Below, piece after piece: positions 17,879-28,640 of a stretch of 64,000 bases of DNA. The translations under genes and the position numbers were made by a program. Each line of letters opens with the position of its first letter. Within the stretch, counting starts at the first letter, position 1. The DNA lies in assembly GCA_946185485.1 (NCBI GenBank), contig CAMHJQ010000012.1:29205-93204 (forward strand). The letters run 5' to 3'. Source of the stretch: an uncultured Prevotellaceae bacterium (lineage in GTDB: Bacteria > Bacteroidota > Bacteroidia > Bacteroidales > Bacteroidaceae). Below the pieces are notes generated by a model. That model was not told the DNA's origin and searched no databases. It saw only the letters and a program-made list of their open reading frames with translations.

Positions 17879-19501
17879 TTATCTTCCCAGCCAGCTCTCG
17901 GGATTCAGTTTCGCTGTCTCACGACGGAGCTGGAATTGTAGGATGTTGTCCTGGCCGACGCGGCCCAGCGACTGGCGTATGCCGACCTTCTGTCCGCGCT
18001 GCACGCTGACGCTCTGCAGGTTGCAGTAGACGCTGATATAGCTGCCGTGGCGCACCATGACAACCATCGTACCACCGAAGCTGAAGACCGCACTGACCTC
18101 GCCGTCAAAGATGCTGCGGGCGAGCGCACCGGCCTCGCCGCGGATGTTGATGCCCTTGTTGTCGAGCATGACACCCTTCAGACCCTCGACGTTATACTGT
18201 CCGAAATGGCTGACAATACGGTACGGTCCGGTGATGGGAATGGGCAGACGACCGCGGTTGCTCTCGAACTTGCCGCTGATGCGGACGTCCTCCGTCGGCA
18301 TCTTCAGCACCTCGTCGGCACTCTTACGGGCCGATGCCACAGCCTTGGCATGCTCGCGGTTCTCGACCTCGGCCTTACGCTCAGCGGCCTTACGGGCTTC
18401 TTCGGCTTCACGCGCTCTGCGCTCGGCAGCCTCGCGGGCCTTCTGGTCGCGGGCAGCCTTGGCTTCAGCCTTGGCTCTCTCCTCTCGGGCTTTGGCTTCC
18501 GCAACGCGGCGGGCGTTCTCCCTGGCGGCAGCCTCTGCCTCTGCCTTCTTGCGGGCCAGTTCGGCAGCACGTTTCTTGGCAGCCTCTGCCTCGGCACGCT
18601 TTTTGGCCTCGGCGGCAGCACGAGCCTTCTGACGCGCTACCTCTTCTGCTATCAAACGGTCAATCTGGGCATTCAGGGCGGCGTCCTTCTTCTTCTGTTG
18701 GGCAATGATACCCTGTATGGTCTTGTTCTCTTTCTGCAGGGACTTGACAACGTCCTGCTGCTCGTTCTGCTTGACTTCCAGCGAGCGGCGCTCCTGTTCG
18801 TCGCGGTTCAGCAACTGGCGCTTCTTCTCCTTGGTGTTGTTCAGCGTCTGGAATTCAAGATTGATCTCCTCTTGTTTGCCCTTGACCATCTCGCCTTGTA
18901 CGCGCTGATAGGAGGCATATTCTCTCATGAAGCGCATGCGGCGGAACATCTGGACGAGGTTGTCGGCACTGAATACGAACATCAGCTGGCTCAGCGACGA
19001 TTGGTTGCGGTGCATGTAGCGCAGTGACTTGACGTAGTTGCGCTTACGCTCTTGCAACTGGTCCTGTAGCATATCCAGCTGGACGCCGAGTCGTTCTATC
19101 TCGATGTCGAGCGACGAGATGTCGTGACGGATGGTGTCTATGGTACGGCGCTTGCCTTCTATCTCGGAGTTCAGCACCATGAGGTTCTGGAGCCGCTTCT
19201 TGACGGCTTGCTCATTGCTGCGCAAACGGCGCTCCTGCTGCTTGATCTGCTGCTGGAGTTCCTGACGCTGGCTTTGCAGTGCTTTGACTGAAGGTTGCTT
19301 TGCTGCCTTGCTTCTCTTGGAGGACTTGCGGCTCTTGGAGGACTTGCTGTACTTGGTTGACTTGCCAGACTTACTGGTGGTCTGTTTCTTTGGGGTCACG
19401 GCAGTCTTCTTCGCCGCCGACTTCGTGGTGCGCTTCTTCTGTTGCGCATACGGAGTCAGGACGAATGACAGCAGGAGCAGGATAATACCTAATCGCTTCA
19501 T
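17879..19501 (-). CDS. EnvC/M23-like murein hydrolase activator with Lys/Ser-rich N-terminus and coiled coil
   Basis: Long coiled coil and A/E/K/R-rich helix; C-terminal LytM-like GPYRIVSHFGQYNVEGLKGVMLDNKGINIRG...VRHGSYISVYCNL, zinc ligands apparently absent. Confidence 0.85.
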   Translation of the reverse strand: MKRLGIILLLLSFVLTPYAQQKKRTTKSAAKKTAVTPKKQTTSKSGKSTKYSKSSKSRKSSKRSKAAKQPSVKALQSQRQELQQQIKQQERRLRSNEQAVKKRLQNLMVLNSEIEGKRRTIDTIRHDISSLDIEIERLGVQLDMLQDQLQERKRNYVKSLRYMHRNQSSLSQLMFVFSADNLVQMFRRMRFMREYASYQRVQGEMVKGKQEEINLEFQTLNNTKEKKRQLLNRDEQERRSLEVKQNEQQDVVKSLQKENKTIQGIIAQQKKKDAALNAQIDRLIAEEVARQKARAAAEAKKRAEAEAAKKRAAELARKKAEAEAAARENARRVAEAKAREERAKAEAKAARDQKAREAAERRAREAEEARKAAERKAEVENREHAKAVASARKSADEVLKMPTEDVRISGKFESNRGRLPIPITGPYRIVSHFGQYNVEGLKGVMLDNKGINIRGEAGALARSIFDGEVSAVFSFGGTMVVMVRHGSYISVYCNLQSVSVQRGQKVGIRQSLGRVGQDNILQFQLRRETAKLNPESWLGR

Positions 19502-19510
19502 CCAGGTGGT

Positions 19511-20368
19511 TTAGAGGGACATGAAGCGCTGCAGGATTTCCTCGATGGTCACCTGACGGTACTTGCTGGACACTTCCGTTCGGGTCTCCCAGTCTTCCTC
19601 AGCTCCCATGTAGTTGAGAAGCATCTCAAACTTGATTTCCTGTCCGGGTGTCTGGAAGGAAATCTTATGATTCATGGGATAGAATTTGCGGTTGTTGGCC
19701 TGGAAGTCATCATAGTCCCAGTTCAGCTGGTAGTTGCCGCGGAACTTGTCGAGATACATGACGTTGGCCATTTTGACACGGGCAGTCGAGTTGTCTGCCA
19801 GCCAGCGGTACGACAGTTTGCCGTCCTCCATGGCAATGATGGTGTCGTCGCTGCCAGCTTTCATGGAGTAGTTCTTCAGCTGCTGGTCAGTCGGACGCGA
19901 CACGCGGGGCTGGAACAGCTCGTTCCAGAACAGACCCTGAATGACGTTGAAGTCGATGTTGCAGTTGCGCAGGAAGTCCACCTGTGCGTATGGCACCTTG
20001 AGGAAGAGCTTGTTGATGCGGTCCATCACCAGCACATACTCCTTGGTGAACTCCAAGCGGCCGGCCTCGACGAAGCCGAAAGCCATCAGCTGCAGGCGGA
20101 TGACGTCGTCGCGTTTCATTTTCAGGTTGCCTGTCAGCGTCATCTGGCGTGCTCCCACCTCTACGGTGAACCTCACCTTGGAAGTGATGAAGCGGGCATA
20201 CTGGGCGTTGTCGTTAACTTTCTGCAGGAAAGCCTGCTTTTGCAGCGTGTCTACCTTAACGGCAGCGGTGCCGGTACCTTCTTTAACAGCCTGACGGTGT
20301 GACTTACAGGAGGTAAGCACCAATGGAAGAGCCATCGCGAAAATCTTCAGGATACTTGTCAGTTTCAT
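19511..20368 (-). CDS. DUF4292-like lipoprotein
   Basis: Lipobox VLTSC; position between TPR and EnvC genes typical of Bacteroidetes. Confidence 0.65.
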   Translation of the reverse strand: MKLTSILKIFAMALPLVLTSCKSHRQAVKEGTGTAAVKVDTLQKQAFLQKVNDNAQYARFITSKVRFTVEVGARQMTLTGNLKMKRDDVIRLQLMAFGFVEAGRLEFTKEYVLVMDRINKLFLKVPYAQVDFLRNCNIDFNVIQGLFWNELFQPRVSRPTDQQLKNYSMKAGSDDTIIAMEDGKLSYRWLADNSTARVKMANVMYLDKFRGNYQLNWDYDDFQANNRKFYPMNHKISFQTPGQEIKFEMLLNYMGAEEDWETRTEVSSKYRQVTIEEILQRFMSL

Positions 20369-22194
20369 TCTTTTATGTACTTTTTTAGTTTTATTTTTCG
20401 AATCAGTATTTGTCTGCGGTCGTCTTTGATCTCCGACTTCTCCGATGCCTTGGCCAAGGCTTGTTGCCAGAACGTCAGGGCTTTCTGGGTATCGCCGATA
20501 TGGTAGTAGATGTCACCGGCATGCTCCAGCAATACGGCTGAGGAGTCGCTGTCACACTGCAGCGTCTGGTCGATGTATATTCTGGCCTCGCTGTAACGGT
20601 GCTGCATGAAGAGTATCCAGGCATAGGTGTCCAGATAGGTGGCATTCTTGGGCTCGGCTTTGATAGTACGGTACGACATCTGCTCGGCCTTGTCCAGCTG
20701 CAGGCCCTTCTCGCTGAGGTAGTAGGCGTAGTTGTTCAGACAGCCTATGTTGTCGTCTTTCCATTGCAGGCAGGAGTCGTAGGCAGCAAAGGCCTCCTGT
20801 TCGCGCCCTTTCTGGTGCAGGATGTCACCCATGACGGCAAAGAAGTCTGACACGATAGCCGGGTTGCTCTCCTCGTTGATGACGCTGATGCCGTTCTGGA
20901 AGGCATTCAGGGCGTTGTCCAACTGCTCCTTCTGGTAGTAGGCGATGCCCTGATAGTAGTAGAAGGCCATCTCGTCGGGCGTATACTGGCGGGCCTCCTG
21001 ACAGAGGGCGATGACGCGGTCGCGGTCTTCCTCCTGCCAGGCAAAGCTGACCAGCTGCAGACGGGCGGCCGTACGGTCGGGAGCTACCTCCAGGACGTGT
21101 TCCAAGATGGGACGGATGCTGTCGTTAGGCATCTTCTTCAGGTTCATGTAGGTGGCACAGAACAGGGCCATATCCGCGTCGCTCTCAGGCATGGCCAGTA
21201 GGCGGTGGAACAACTGCAGCACCCGTGTGGAGTCGCCGCCCTGCTGTTCGCTTTCACCGATGACCTGCCGCATGAGTGCCACACGGTCTTCCGTCGTCGT
21301 CTTCTTGTTGAACAGCATCTGTTCCAGCATCTCGTTGGCCCGTTGCGTGTCGTGGTTCTCCTGATAGTGGTTCATCATCGCCATCAGCGCATTCCGGTTG
21401 TCAGGCTCCTGCCGCAGCACGTCCTGGTAGAGGGCAACGGCCTTCTTCTGCTGTCCGTTCTGGTAGAGCGTGTTGGCATAGAGGCACTGGTAGTTGAGGT
21501 CGTTGGGATATTGGTCGGCCAGCTGTTTAATCTCACTGATGGCGGATTTCCGGTCGCCTTTCTGGGTGTAGAACTGGCTCTTGGCATACGACAGGCGTTC
21601 GTTCTTGCCCTCGATGAGCTCCAACTGTGTCAGCTTCTGAATGGCTTTGTCGTACGCTCCCTGTTGTTCGTATATCTGGACCAGCACGCCCAGGATGTCC
21701 TCTCGGTCCCGGCTTTTCTCATAGAGCTTTTCCAGCACCACGACAGCATCGTCGTAGTTGTGCTGGCTGATATACAGGTTGGCCAGCATCTCCAGGTAGG
21801 TGGCATTCTCGGGTTCCAGTTCTGCGGCACGCTTGGCATAGCTCAGCGCCTTGTCCTTGTCCTTCATGACCAGGTAGTAGCGGAACAGCGAGTAGTAGGC
21901 CTCCGACCGTGTGGAGTCCAGTTCCACGCAGTGGCTCAGCAGGTCGAAGGCGGCATCGCTGTTGCCCTTCTCCTGCTGGCAGATAGCATCCAGGTAGAAA
22001 GCGTCGTATTTCAGTCCGTTTTGGGCTGAGATGAAGGGAATGAAGGAAATGAAGCAAATGAAGGAAACGGCCATGCGCAATGAGGAGACGCCTCCGAAAA
22101 GCCATGCAGCCACCCTACGCCCCTTCAGGCGCAACAGCTGCTTCGCATTCCTCCCCATTTCCTTCATTTGCTTCATTTCCTTCATTCCTTTCAT
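20365..22194 (-). CDS. TPR-repeat secreted protein
   Basis: Multiple TPR motifs ([36 protein letters not shown]...); signal peptide [16 protein letters not shown]. Confidence 0.88.
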   Translation of the reverse strand: MKGMKEMKQMKEMGRNAKQLLRLKGRRVAAWLFGGVSSLRMAVSFICFISFIPFISAQNGLKYDAFYLDAICQQEKGNSDAAFDLLSHCVELDSTRSEAYYSLFRYYLVMKDKDKALSYAKRAAELEPENATYLEMLANLYISQHNYDDAVVVLEKLYEKSRDREDILGVLVQIYEQQGAYDKAIQKLTQLELIEGKNERLSYAKSQFYTQKGDRKSAISEIKQLADQYPNDLNYQCLYANTLYQNGQQKKAVALYQDVLRQEPDNRNALMAMMNHYQENHDTQRANEMLEQMLFNKKTTTEDRVALMRQVIGESEQQGGDSTRVLQLFHRLLAMPESDADMALFCATYMNLKKMPNDSIRPILEHVLEVAPDRTAARLQLVSFAWQEEDRDRVIALCQEARQYTPDEMAFYYYQGIAYYQKEQLDNALNAFQNGISVINEESNPAIVSDFFAVMGDILHQKGREQEAFAAYDSCLQWKDDNIGCLNNYAYYLSEKGLQLDKAEQMSYRTIKAEPKNATYLDTYAWILFMQHRYSEARIYIDQTLQCDSDSSAVLLEHAGDIYYHIGDTQKALTFWQQALAKASEKSEIKDDRRQILIRKIKLKKYIKE

Positions 22195-22628
22195 TTCACT
22201 CCCGTATGTCCATAGCCACCGGCGCCGCGCTCGGTCTCGTCGAGCACGTCAACGCTGATCAGCTCTCCTTGTTCGCAGCGGGCAATGACCATCTGGGCAA
22301 TGCGCTCACCGTCGTTCACGACAAAGTCGTCCTGCGACAGGTTCACCAGCACGACGCCTATCTCGCCACGGTAGTCGGCATCGATGGTGCCGGGCGTGTT
22401 CAGCACCGTGACGCCGTGCTTCAGCGCCAGTCCGCTGCGAGGGCGTACCTGGGCCTCGTAGCCTTCGGGCAGGGCTATGTGCAGCCCTGTCGGTATCAAC
22501 TTGCGCTCCAACGGACGGAGTGTCACGGAAGCGTCGAGGTTAGCCCTCAGGTCCATGCCGGCACTCTGGGGTGTCGCATAGGCGGGCAACTGCTGATGGC
22601 CGCGGTTTACAACCTTGATCGTAATCAT
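22191..22628 (-). CDS. dut: dUTP diphosphatase
   Basis: [46 protein letters not shown]. Confidence 0.95.
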   Translation of the reverse strand: MITIKVVNRGHQQLPAYATPQSAGMDLRANLDASVTLRPLERKLIPTGLHIALPEGYEAQVRPRSGLALKHGVTVLNTPGTIDADYRGEIGVVLVNLSQDDFVVNDGERIAQMVIARCEQGELISVDVLDETERGAGGYGHTGVK

Positions 22629-22658
22629 CTTTTTGAACGTTTCTTTTAATACAACATG

Positions 22659-22666
22659 CAAAGGTA
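22659..22666 (-). promoter_or_regulatory. Predicted -7 box (TACCTTTG) of dut
   Basis: TAnnTTTG match 31 bp upstream of the ATG at 22628. Confidence 0.5.
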
Positions 22667-22744
22667 GTTATTTATTTGCAAACTACCATCATTTTCGCTC
22701 TTTTTTTTATCTTTTTATCATTTCACGGGGGGTCTAGGGATCCT

Positions 22745-22798
22745 CGCCCCTCATATCAATGTCCCCCTTATATGGGGGGACTGATATTGAGGGGATGG
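22745..22798. repeat. Long palindromic element copy 1
   Basis: cccctcatatcaatgtcccccttatatggggggactgatattgagggg. Confidence 0.7.
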
Positions 22799-22877
22799 GA
22801 GTCTCCCTGGAGGGGGGCGGCGCTGATGAAACTCGGGGCCGGTTGCGTTGGGTGATGTGGAAGTTCCCTGAGGAAGC

Positions 22878-22938
22878 CCTCCCCTCATATTGGAGTCCCC
22901 CCTATAGGGGGACGGAAATATGGAGGGGGTGAGGGGCT
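22878..22938. repeat. Long palindromic element copy 2
   Basis: ccctcccctcatattggagtcccccctatagggggacggaaatatggagggggtgagggg; same architecture as copy 1. Confidence 0.7.
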
Positions 22939-22987
22939 TCGGAAGGGCGGTCGCCTTGATGCGGCTCCAGTAGCACGTTGCCCGGGA

Positions 22988-23055
22988 GTGCCGTGCAGGA
23001 AATTTTCCTGCGCCGTGCAGGGAATGTTCTTGCGCCGTGCGGAGAATGTCCCGAT
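22988..23055. repeat. Intergenic repeat cluster of CCGTGCAGGGAATGTTCTTGC-type units
   Basis: Three degenerate units; related cluster at 53521-53592. Confidence 0.7.
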
Positions 23056-23069
23056 GACGGGCGGCGTCA

Positions 23070-23126
23070 GCCGGTGTGACGTTCCCGCCGGCCCGGCATG
23101 ACGTTCCCGCTGGCCCGGCGTGACGA
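23070..23126. repeat. Short tandem repeat (TGACGTTCCCGCYGGCCCGGC)n
   Basis: tgtgacgttcccgccggcccggcatgacgttcccgctggcccggcgtgacg. Confidence 0.7.
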
Positions 23127-23194
23127 AAAACTCCCGAAAAAAATGGGGCGGTCGTTTGGCTATCTCGTATTTTATTCGTAATTTCGCGGCCGTT

Positions 23195-24532
23195 ATGGAA
23201 TGGACAAGACTGATTTCTAACAAGAGGCTGGGCCAGGAGCACCGCCATGTGGAGCGGCATGACGACCGCACCGAGTTCAAACGCGACTATGACAGGCTGA
23301 TATTCTCGGCCCCTTTCCGGCGTCTGCAAAACAAGACGCAGGTGTTTCCGCTGCCCGGCAGCGTATTTGTGCACAACCGGCTGACGCATTCGCTGGAGGT
23401 GGCCAGTGTGGGCATGTCGCTGGGCAACGATGTGGCGCAGCGTATCTGCAAGCGGCGACCGGAACTGTGCGGTACGTTGTTTGAGGAGATAGGCCAGATT
23501 GTCGCTACGGCCTGTCTGGCACACGACCTGGGCAACCCGCCCTTCGGCCACTCCGGCGAAAAAGCCATCCAGACGTACTTTACCGAAGGCGCCGGCAGCT
23601 TCCTGCAGGAGCAGGTGTCACCCGCCTTCTGGTCGGACATCACCCATTTCGAAGGCAACGCCAATGCCTTCCGCCTGCTGACGCACCAGTTCAGGGGGCG
23701 CCGCCCGGGCGGTTTCGTGATGACGTACTCCACCATTGCCAGCATCGTGAAATATCCTTTCTCCTCGCTGGCACCCAGCAAGAAGGGGAAGTTTGGCTTT
23801 TTTGTCAGCGAACAGGAGACATACCAGCGAATTGCCGATGAAATGGGTATTATTTGCAAGTCTGCACCCGGCAATCCGCTACGCTATGCCCGTCATCCGC
23901 TCGTCTATCTGGTAGAGGCGGCTGACGACATCTGCTACGAAATCATGGACATGGAGGATGCCCACAAACTGAAAATCCTGTCGTTCGAGACGGTATCGCG
24001 GCTCTTTCTGGATTTCTTCGACGAGGAGAACCAAGGGAAGATTATGCAGCGCATCCGTGATGAACAGCTCACCGACGAGAACGAACAGGTGGTATATCTG
24101 CGTGCCTGCGTCATCGGCAAGCTGGAGAATGAGTGCGCCCAGGCTTTCCTCGACCATGAGGAGGAAATCCTGGCAGGAACCTTCGAGGGGAGCCTCATCG
24201 ACCATATCCAGCCGCTGCAGCGCGAAGCATACAAGCGCTGCGCCCAGTTGTCGGTGCAGCGCATCTACAAGAGCCGTCCCGTCCTTGACGTGGAACTGTC
24301 TGGTTATCAGATCATGGCTACGCTGATGGATAAGATGATTGAGGCGGTGATGCACCCGGAGCGTTTCTATTCGCAACAGCTCATCGGGCGCGTATCATCG
24401 CAGTATGACATCAATGCCGACTCGTTAGAAGACCGCCTGATGGCTGTCATCGACTACATCTCGGGCATGACCGACGTCTATGCCCTCGACGTCTATCAGA
24501 AAATCAACGGCATCTCACTGCCCATCATCTAA
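23195..24532 (+). CDS. dgt: Deoxyguanosinetriphosphate triphosphohydrolase (HD domain)
   Basis: FKRDYDRLIFSAPFRRLQNKTQVFPL...NRLTHSLEVASVG...ACLAHDLGNPPFGHSGE. Confidence 0.93.
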   Translation: MEWTRLISNKRLGQEHRHVERHDDRTEFKRDYDRLIFSAPFRRLQNKTQVFPLPGSVFVHNRLTHSLEVASVGMSLGNDVAQRICKRRPELCGTLFEEIGQIVATACLAHDLGNPPFGHSGEKAIQTYFTEGAGSFLQEQVSPAFWSDITHFEGNANAFRLLTHQFRGRRPGGFVMTYSTIASIVKYPFSSLAPSKKGKFGFFVSEQETYQRIADEMGIICKSAPGNPLRYARHPLVYLVEAADDICYEIMDMEDAHKLKILSFETVSRLFLDFFDEENQGKIMQRIRDEQLTDENEQVVYLRACVIGKLENECAQAFLDHEEEILAGTFEGSLIDHIQPLQREAYKRCAQLSVQRIYKSRPVLDVELSGYQIMATLMDKMIEAVMHPERFYSQQLIGRVSSQYDINADSLEDRLMAVIDYISGMTDVYALDVYQKINGISLPII

Positions 24533-24537
24533 AACCA

Positions 24538-26772
24538 TCACCACTGCACGTTCAGGCGGTGGAGCATCGTGGTGCTCTCACCGCATGAACCCGTGTGCTG
24601 GATATGGATGCCGCCAAAGTCGTTGGCTGTCACTTCCGCGGCCAGGTCTACCCGATGGGGCAGCGTGGAGTCGGCAGGCTGCGGGGTGGTCGTCTCGACA
24701 TGAGCGGTCAGCATTTTCCCGATGAAATCGATGGAAATGGTGCAGCCCGTGCGGTAGCAGGTGGCAGAGACGGGCTCCGTCAAGGGCGTCACCTGGCCGT
24801 GGTCGTACTTCACCAAGAAGAAGTCTACGGCCTTGGCATGCTTGGTGGTGCGGATGATGCGCAAGCCATAGCCCGTCAGCGTCCGGGTGTCGAACTTCAG
24901 GCAGACATCCATATACTGCCCTGTTGCCGACCCGAATCCCTGGCCTGCCGTCTTGGTGGGGTCCACCTGAAGGGTAAGATGCATGTCACCGTATTGTTTC
25001 CCTACGGGCGTAAACATCAGGCGGGCACCGCGCTGTGCTTGCAAAAGCCCCATTCCAACGGCACCATTAAAGCCTTCCTTGTATTCCCACATGGGCTTTT
25101 CCCGACTAAACGACCAAGGGAATGCAACTGTGTCAGAGGGCTTGAAACCGTCGACAGTCCAATAGCCTGGCAGCAGCCGTGGCTGCCACTGGCAGGGAAA
25201 GTCATGAAAGTCGGTTTCCAACAACCTGGTCTTCTGCTGGCCCTTGATGACCTTGGGCATATCGACACGGAGGGTGTCACCCGTCAGACTGCCATGTAGC
25301 CTTGGGATGATGAGCGCACTCAGCCTGTGGCCGTTGTCGGCATCGGTCAGCGTGTATTCCGGATAGCCCAGTGCCGACGGATGGGCCTGGACGACGCTGA
25401 CGGGAATGTCGTCGCGCTGCCAGATGATTTCCGACTCGTCATCGCGGTCTTGCAGGTCAAGGTCATAGCTGAGCTGTGCCACACCCTTCTTGAGTTGAAT
25501 AGCTGGCCTGCGCAGGAAAGCCGGTGCGGGCAGTAGACGCGGATGAACCGTCAGGTGGCAGGCCGCCTCACGACCATCGGGCGTATAGGCTATCACGCAG
25601 AAATCGACGGTTTTACCGCTTTGGTTCGTCGGAACAACCTGTACGGAGTCTTTGCCTATCGGTAGGAGTGTCGCGTATGACTCATGGTAGTCTGTCACGC
25701 GCCATTTCACTGATTCAGCGTCGGTGCAAGCCAATGTCAGAGGAGCATCTCCTGTGCGCAGCACTGCTTCGTGGCGGCTGATATTCAGATAGGGTATGCC
25801 ACGCGCAACGAGGCTGTCTGCATGGTGCAGGACAATAGTGTTCTGAGGTCGGCGGATGCCAATCTGGTAGGGCTTGCCATTCAGGGTGAAATGCTGCTGG
25901 TAGCAGCGCAGCCAAGGCTGCGGATAGGCGGTCCAACCGAGGTAGATGCTGTCTGACGGTGCATGATAGCGGCAGTCGATGACGGTGACGGGGCCTCCTT
26001 GCTTGCAGAAATACATCTCGCGATTGCTGCCCTTGACGTAGAAATCGCAGTCCACGAACATCGCTCCGGCACCAAAGGTGCTCCAAAACGGTTTCTGACC
26101 ATAGAGGTCGAAGTCGCAATGGCGGTAGACGGCGGTGCCGTTGAGGGCGTCGTCGGTACATTCGAAATGACAGTCTTCATAATAGGAATGTCTGGCTCCG
26201 TTCAGCGGGTTGAGATTGAGGCGACTGACGAAGCGGACGTTCTTGGCCACCAGGCTGTTGCCGTGGACGTAGCCGACGTGCGCCTGGGTGATGGCATCGC
26301 TACGTTTTGGACGGTTTAATCGGGGATTCAACGGGTATATCAGGTCAACGTTGCAGTAGTTGCCCATGGTGAGATTCTCCACGTAGAGGGAGTCGCAGAA
26401 GAAGTTGAACATGGTGAAATTGCCGACAGCGCCCTGCATCTGTCCACGCTGCGAGGCCAGCACGACATCGTGTGGCTGCTGGCCCATACCGATGAGGCGC
26501 AGACGGGGACAGCGAACCACCATGCCAAAGGGCTCGCGTCCGTTCTCGCCGACCCGGACGGTGCTGTCGTCGGGGTCGTCAATCCAGTAGACGCCGGGGC
26601 GTATGTAGACGGTGACGCCGTCCGTGAAGTGTTCACTGGCCTCCTGGAAAGTGCGGTAGGTGTACGGGGTATCTGCCGTTGCCTGAGCGTCCACGACGAT
26701 ATGCTGGGCATCAGGGTTCTGGGCATGAACGAACAGGGGCATGAGGGCCCCTAACAACAGGATTCTTAGCAT
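24538..26772 (-). CDS. Secreted right-handed beta-helix (pectinesterase-like) protein with C-terminal beta-sandwich region
   Basis: TYRTFQEASEHFTDGVTVYIRPGVYWI...NLTMGNYCNVDLIYPLNP...FVDCDFYVKGSNREMYFCKQGG...YLGWTAYPQP. Confidence 0.65.
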   Translation of the reverse strand: MLRILLLGALMPLFVHAQNPDAQHIVVDAQATADTPYTYRTFQEASEHFTDGVTVYIRPGVYWIDDPDDSTVRVGENGREPFGMVVRCPRLRLIGMGQQPHDVVLASQRGQMQGAVGNFTMFNFFCDSLYVENLTMGNYCNVDLIYPLNPRLNRPKRSDAITQAHVGYVHGNSLVAKNVRFVSRLNLNPLNGARHSYYEDCHFECTDDALNGTAVYRHCDFDLYGQKPFWSTFGAGAMFVDCDFYVKGSNREMYFCKQGGPVTVIDCRYHAPSDSIYLGWTAYPQPWLRCYQQHFTLNGKPYQIGIRRPQNTIVLHHADSLVARGIPYLNISRHEAVLRTGDAPLTLACTDAESVKWRVTDYHESYATLLPIGKDSVQVVPTNQSGKTVDFCVIAYTPDGREAACHLTVHPRLLPAPAFLRRPAIQLKKGVAQLSYDLDLQDRDDESEIIWQRDDIPVSVVQAHPSALGYPEYTLTDADNGHRLSALIIPRLHGSLTGDTLRVDMPKVIKGQQKTRLLETDFHDFPCQWQPRLLPGYWTVDGFKPSDTVAFPWSFSREKPMWEYKEGFNGAVGMGLLQAQRGARLMFTPVGKQYGDMHLTLQVDPTKTAGQGFGSATGQYMDVCLKFDTRTLTGYGLRIIRTTKHAKAVDFFLVKYDHGQVTPLTEPVSATCYRTGCTISIDFIGKMLTAHVETTTPQPADSTLPHRVDLAAEVTANDFGGIHIQHTGSCGESTTMLHRLNVQW

Positions 26773-26782
26773 GTCGGCATGT

Positions 26783-27775
26783 TTATTCTTTGTGCTTGTA
26801 AATCAGCTTGTTGGCACCAGACGTCAGCTCCAGCTCTTCGCGGTGTTCGCGGATGAAGGAGTCAATATGGCGCTTGCGCTTGCTCTCGAAAATCTCGTCG
26901 ATGGCTATCAGGATGCCCGTCTCTTCCACATCGCCAAAGCCATAGTTGATGGCCGTGCCGAAGAGTTTCATCGTGGGCGAGAGTCCCATGTAGGCATTCA
27001 CCAATGGCGGGATATTATAACCCAGCTTACGGATTTCGCGGTTCAGAATCATGTAGTCCTCCTTGAAGGACGTACCGTTGAACAAGGTCTCCAGTTCAGC
27101 GATGTCGGTCTCCAATTCCAGCGGTTTCATCGGAATAATCAGCCGTTCCTTGTCATCGAAGTGCTTCTTGAGGAAGTAGAGTATCATGTCGCGCCCCTTA
27201 CGGATATACGAAGGGTACATCGTCATCTTGCCAAAGTAGTATTTGATGTTGGGGCGGATAACCGTCAGCGCTCCCAGACCGTCCCAAAGGTTATCGAGCG
27301 CAAACAAGCTCTTCGCTCCCATGCGCGAACTCTGGTAGGGCAAGGAGACGAACGAACGTCCCAGCTCCACGGTCCAGGGGGCGTAGTCCTTCAGGAATTT
27401 TTCTGAGAAATGGAACATGTGGCTGGTAGCCAGGATGGGCTGTCCGTTGTCGTCATAATTCCAGTCCGTGCCCAGCAGGTAGCGGTAGCCGCCGATGATT
27501 TCCTCTTCGTCCGGGTTCCAAACGATGAGCTGCTTGTAGCAGTTCTCGCAGGTGTCGAACTCGTCGATGTCTGTTGATTTGCCAGTACCACCACCGGCTT
27601 CACGGAAGGCGATTTCACGCAAGCGTCCGATTTCCTGCATCACGTTTGGTGCGTTGTGTGCCGTGACGACGAAAATCTGGTTGTTGCTCTTGTTGGTCAT
27701 GCGCAACTGCTTGTCGGGCGTCAGCTCGCTCTTCAGCACTTCTTTGTTAACGGGAGGAATGATTGGTTGTTCCAT
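26783..27775 (-). CDS. glsB: GNAT N-acyltransferase, GlsB-like (glycine lipid biosynthesis)
   Basis: REIAFREAGGGTGKSTDIDEFD...IIGGYRYLLG...ELGRSFVSLPYQ; adjacent to PlsC-type acyltransferase. Confidence 0.75.
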   Translation of the reverse strand: MEQPIIPPVNKEVLKSELTPDKQLRMTNKSNNQIFVVTAHNAPNVMQEIGRLREIAFREAGGGTGKSTDIDEFDTCENCYKQLIVWNPDEEEIIGGYRYLLGTDWNYDDNGQPILATSHMFHFSEKFLKDYAPWTVELGRSFVSLPYQSSRMGAKSLFALDNLWDGLGALTVIRPNIKYYFGKMTMYPSYIRKGRDMILYFLKKHFDDKERLIIPMKPLELETDIAELETLFNGTSFKEDYMILNREIRKLGYNIPPLVNAYMGLSPTMKLFGTAINYGFGDVEETGILIAIDEIFESKRKRHIDSFIREHREELELTSGANKLIYKHKE

Positions 27776-27779
27776 TGTT

Positions 27780-28604
27780 TTAGAGTTGATAGACGTGGTT
27801 TTGAACGAATTGTGCCCATTCCACCGGACTTTTGCTCTTGTCAAAGGTCTGCCAGGGGATGGGTTTCCCAATGCGCACTTCAAAGGTCTTTCCGACATTG
27901 CGGTACATCTCGTCGACCAGGTAAATCATGGCTAGATTGAAGGGCAGGAAACGGTCGGAGAAGTTGGCCAGACGGTAGAAGAACGCCGAGTTCTCACCGC
28001 TGAAGTGGATGGGGATGATGTCGCGCTGGTATTCCACGCTCTTGACGATGAACGTCTTCGTCCAGGGTATGTCGCGGATGACCCCATTGCGCTTGCGCGA
28101 GCAAATGCCGGCGGGAAACATCATCATGTGGTTGTTGCTCTCGAAGCCTGCCCTCACCATGGCAGGGAAATTGCGGCTCTGCCGACCCGTCTTGTTGATG
28201 GGAATGCACAGGGGAGCCAGTCCGGGCAGGTTCATGAGCAGGTCGTTGACCAGATAACGGAAGCGGGAGTCGAAATGACGGCCGATGATAGAACCTAACG
28301 CCACGCCGTCAATGCCGCCCAACGGGTGGTTCGACACGATGGTGTAGAGGCGCCCGTCGTCCTTGTCGGGCAGGTTCTCCATGCCCTCTACTTTCAGCGT
28401 CATCTGCAGATATTTCACGCAGGCCTCCAGCCACGGCGTCCCGGTCAGGTCTTTGGCATCCCAGAGGAAACCGTTCACCTGGTCCTGGTGGACGATGTGC
28501 TTGAGCCACAATACCAGCGGGCGCGGCACCCATTTGGCCTTCGCCCCCATTTTGCTCTTGAGGATTTTATCGATATCGATCGTTTTCTCTGTAACTTGTC
28601 CCAT
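27780..28604 (-). CDS. glsA: PlsC-like O-acyltransferase, GlsA-like
   Basis: VSNHPLGGIDGVALGSIIG...FPAGICSRKRNGVIRD. Confidence 0.75.
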   Translation of the reverse strand: MGQVTEKTIDIDKILKSKMGAKAKWVPRPLVLWLKHIVHQDQVNGFLWDAKDLTGTPWLEACVKYLQMTLKVEGMENLPDKDDGRLYTIVSNHPLGGIDGVALGSIIGRHFDSRFRYLVNDLLMNLPGLAPLCIPINKTGRQSRNFPAMVRAGFESNNHMMMFPAGICSRKRNGVIRDIPWTKTFIVKSVEYQRDIIPIHFSGENSAFFYRLANFSDRFLPFNLAMIYLVDEMYRNVGKTFEVRIGKPIPWQTFDKSKSPVEWAQFVQNHVYQL

Positions 28605-28632
28605 TCTCTCGTATGTGAGTTGTAATCATGTG

Positions 28633-28640
28633 CAAAGGTA
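28633..28640 (-). promoter_or_regulatory. Predicted -7 box (TACCTTTG) of glsA-glsB
   Basis: TAnnTTTG match about 29 bp upstream of the glsA start. Confidence 0.5.

Noticed and set aside
18300-18650. A/E/K/R repetitive region of the EnvC-like gene as a novel repeat protein
   Set aside because: Typical charged helical linker of EnvC/M23 proteins; the antisense ORFs there are artefacts.
22988-23126. Possible CRISPR array
   Set aside because: Units are contiguous and degenerate, without regular unique spacers, and no cas genes are nearby.
22751-23551. 266 aa minus-strand ORF between dut and dgt
   Set aside because: Spans palindromic repeats and the antisense of dgt; no recognisable product.
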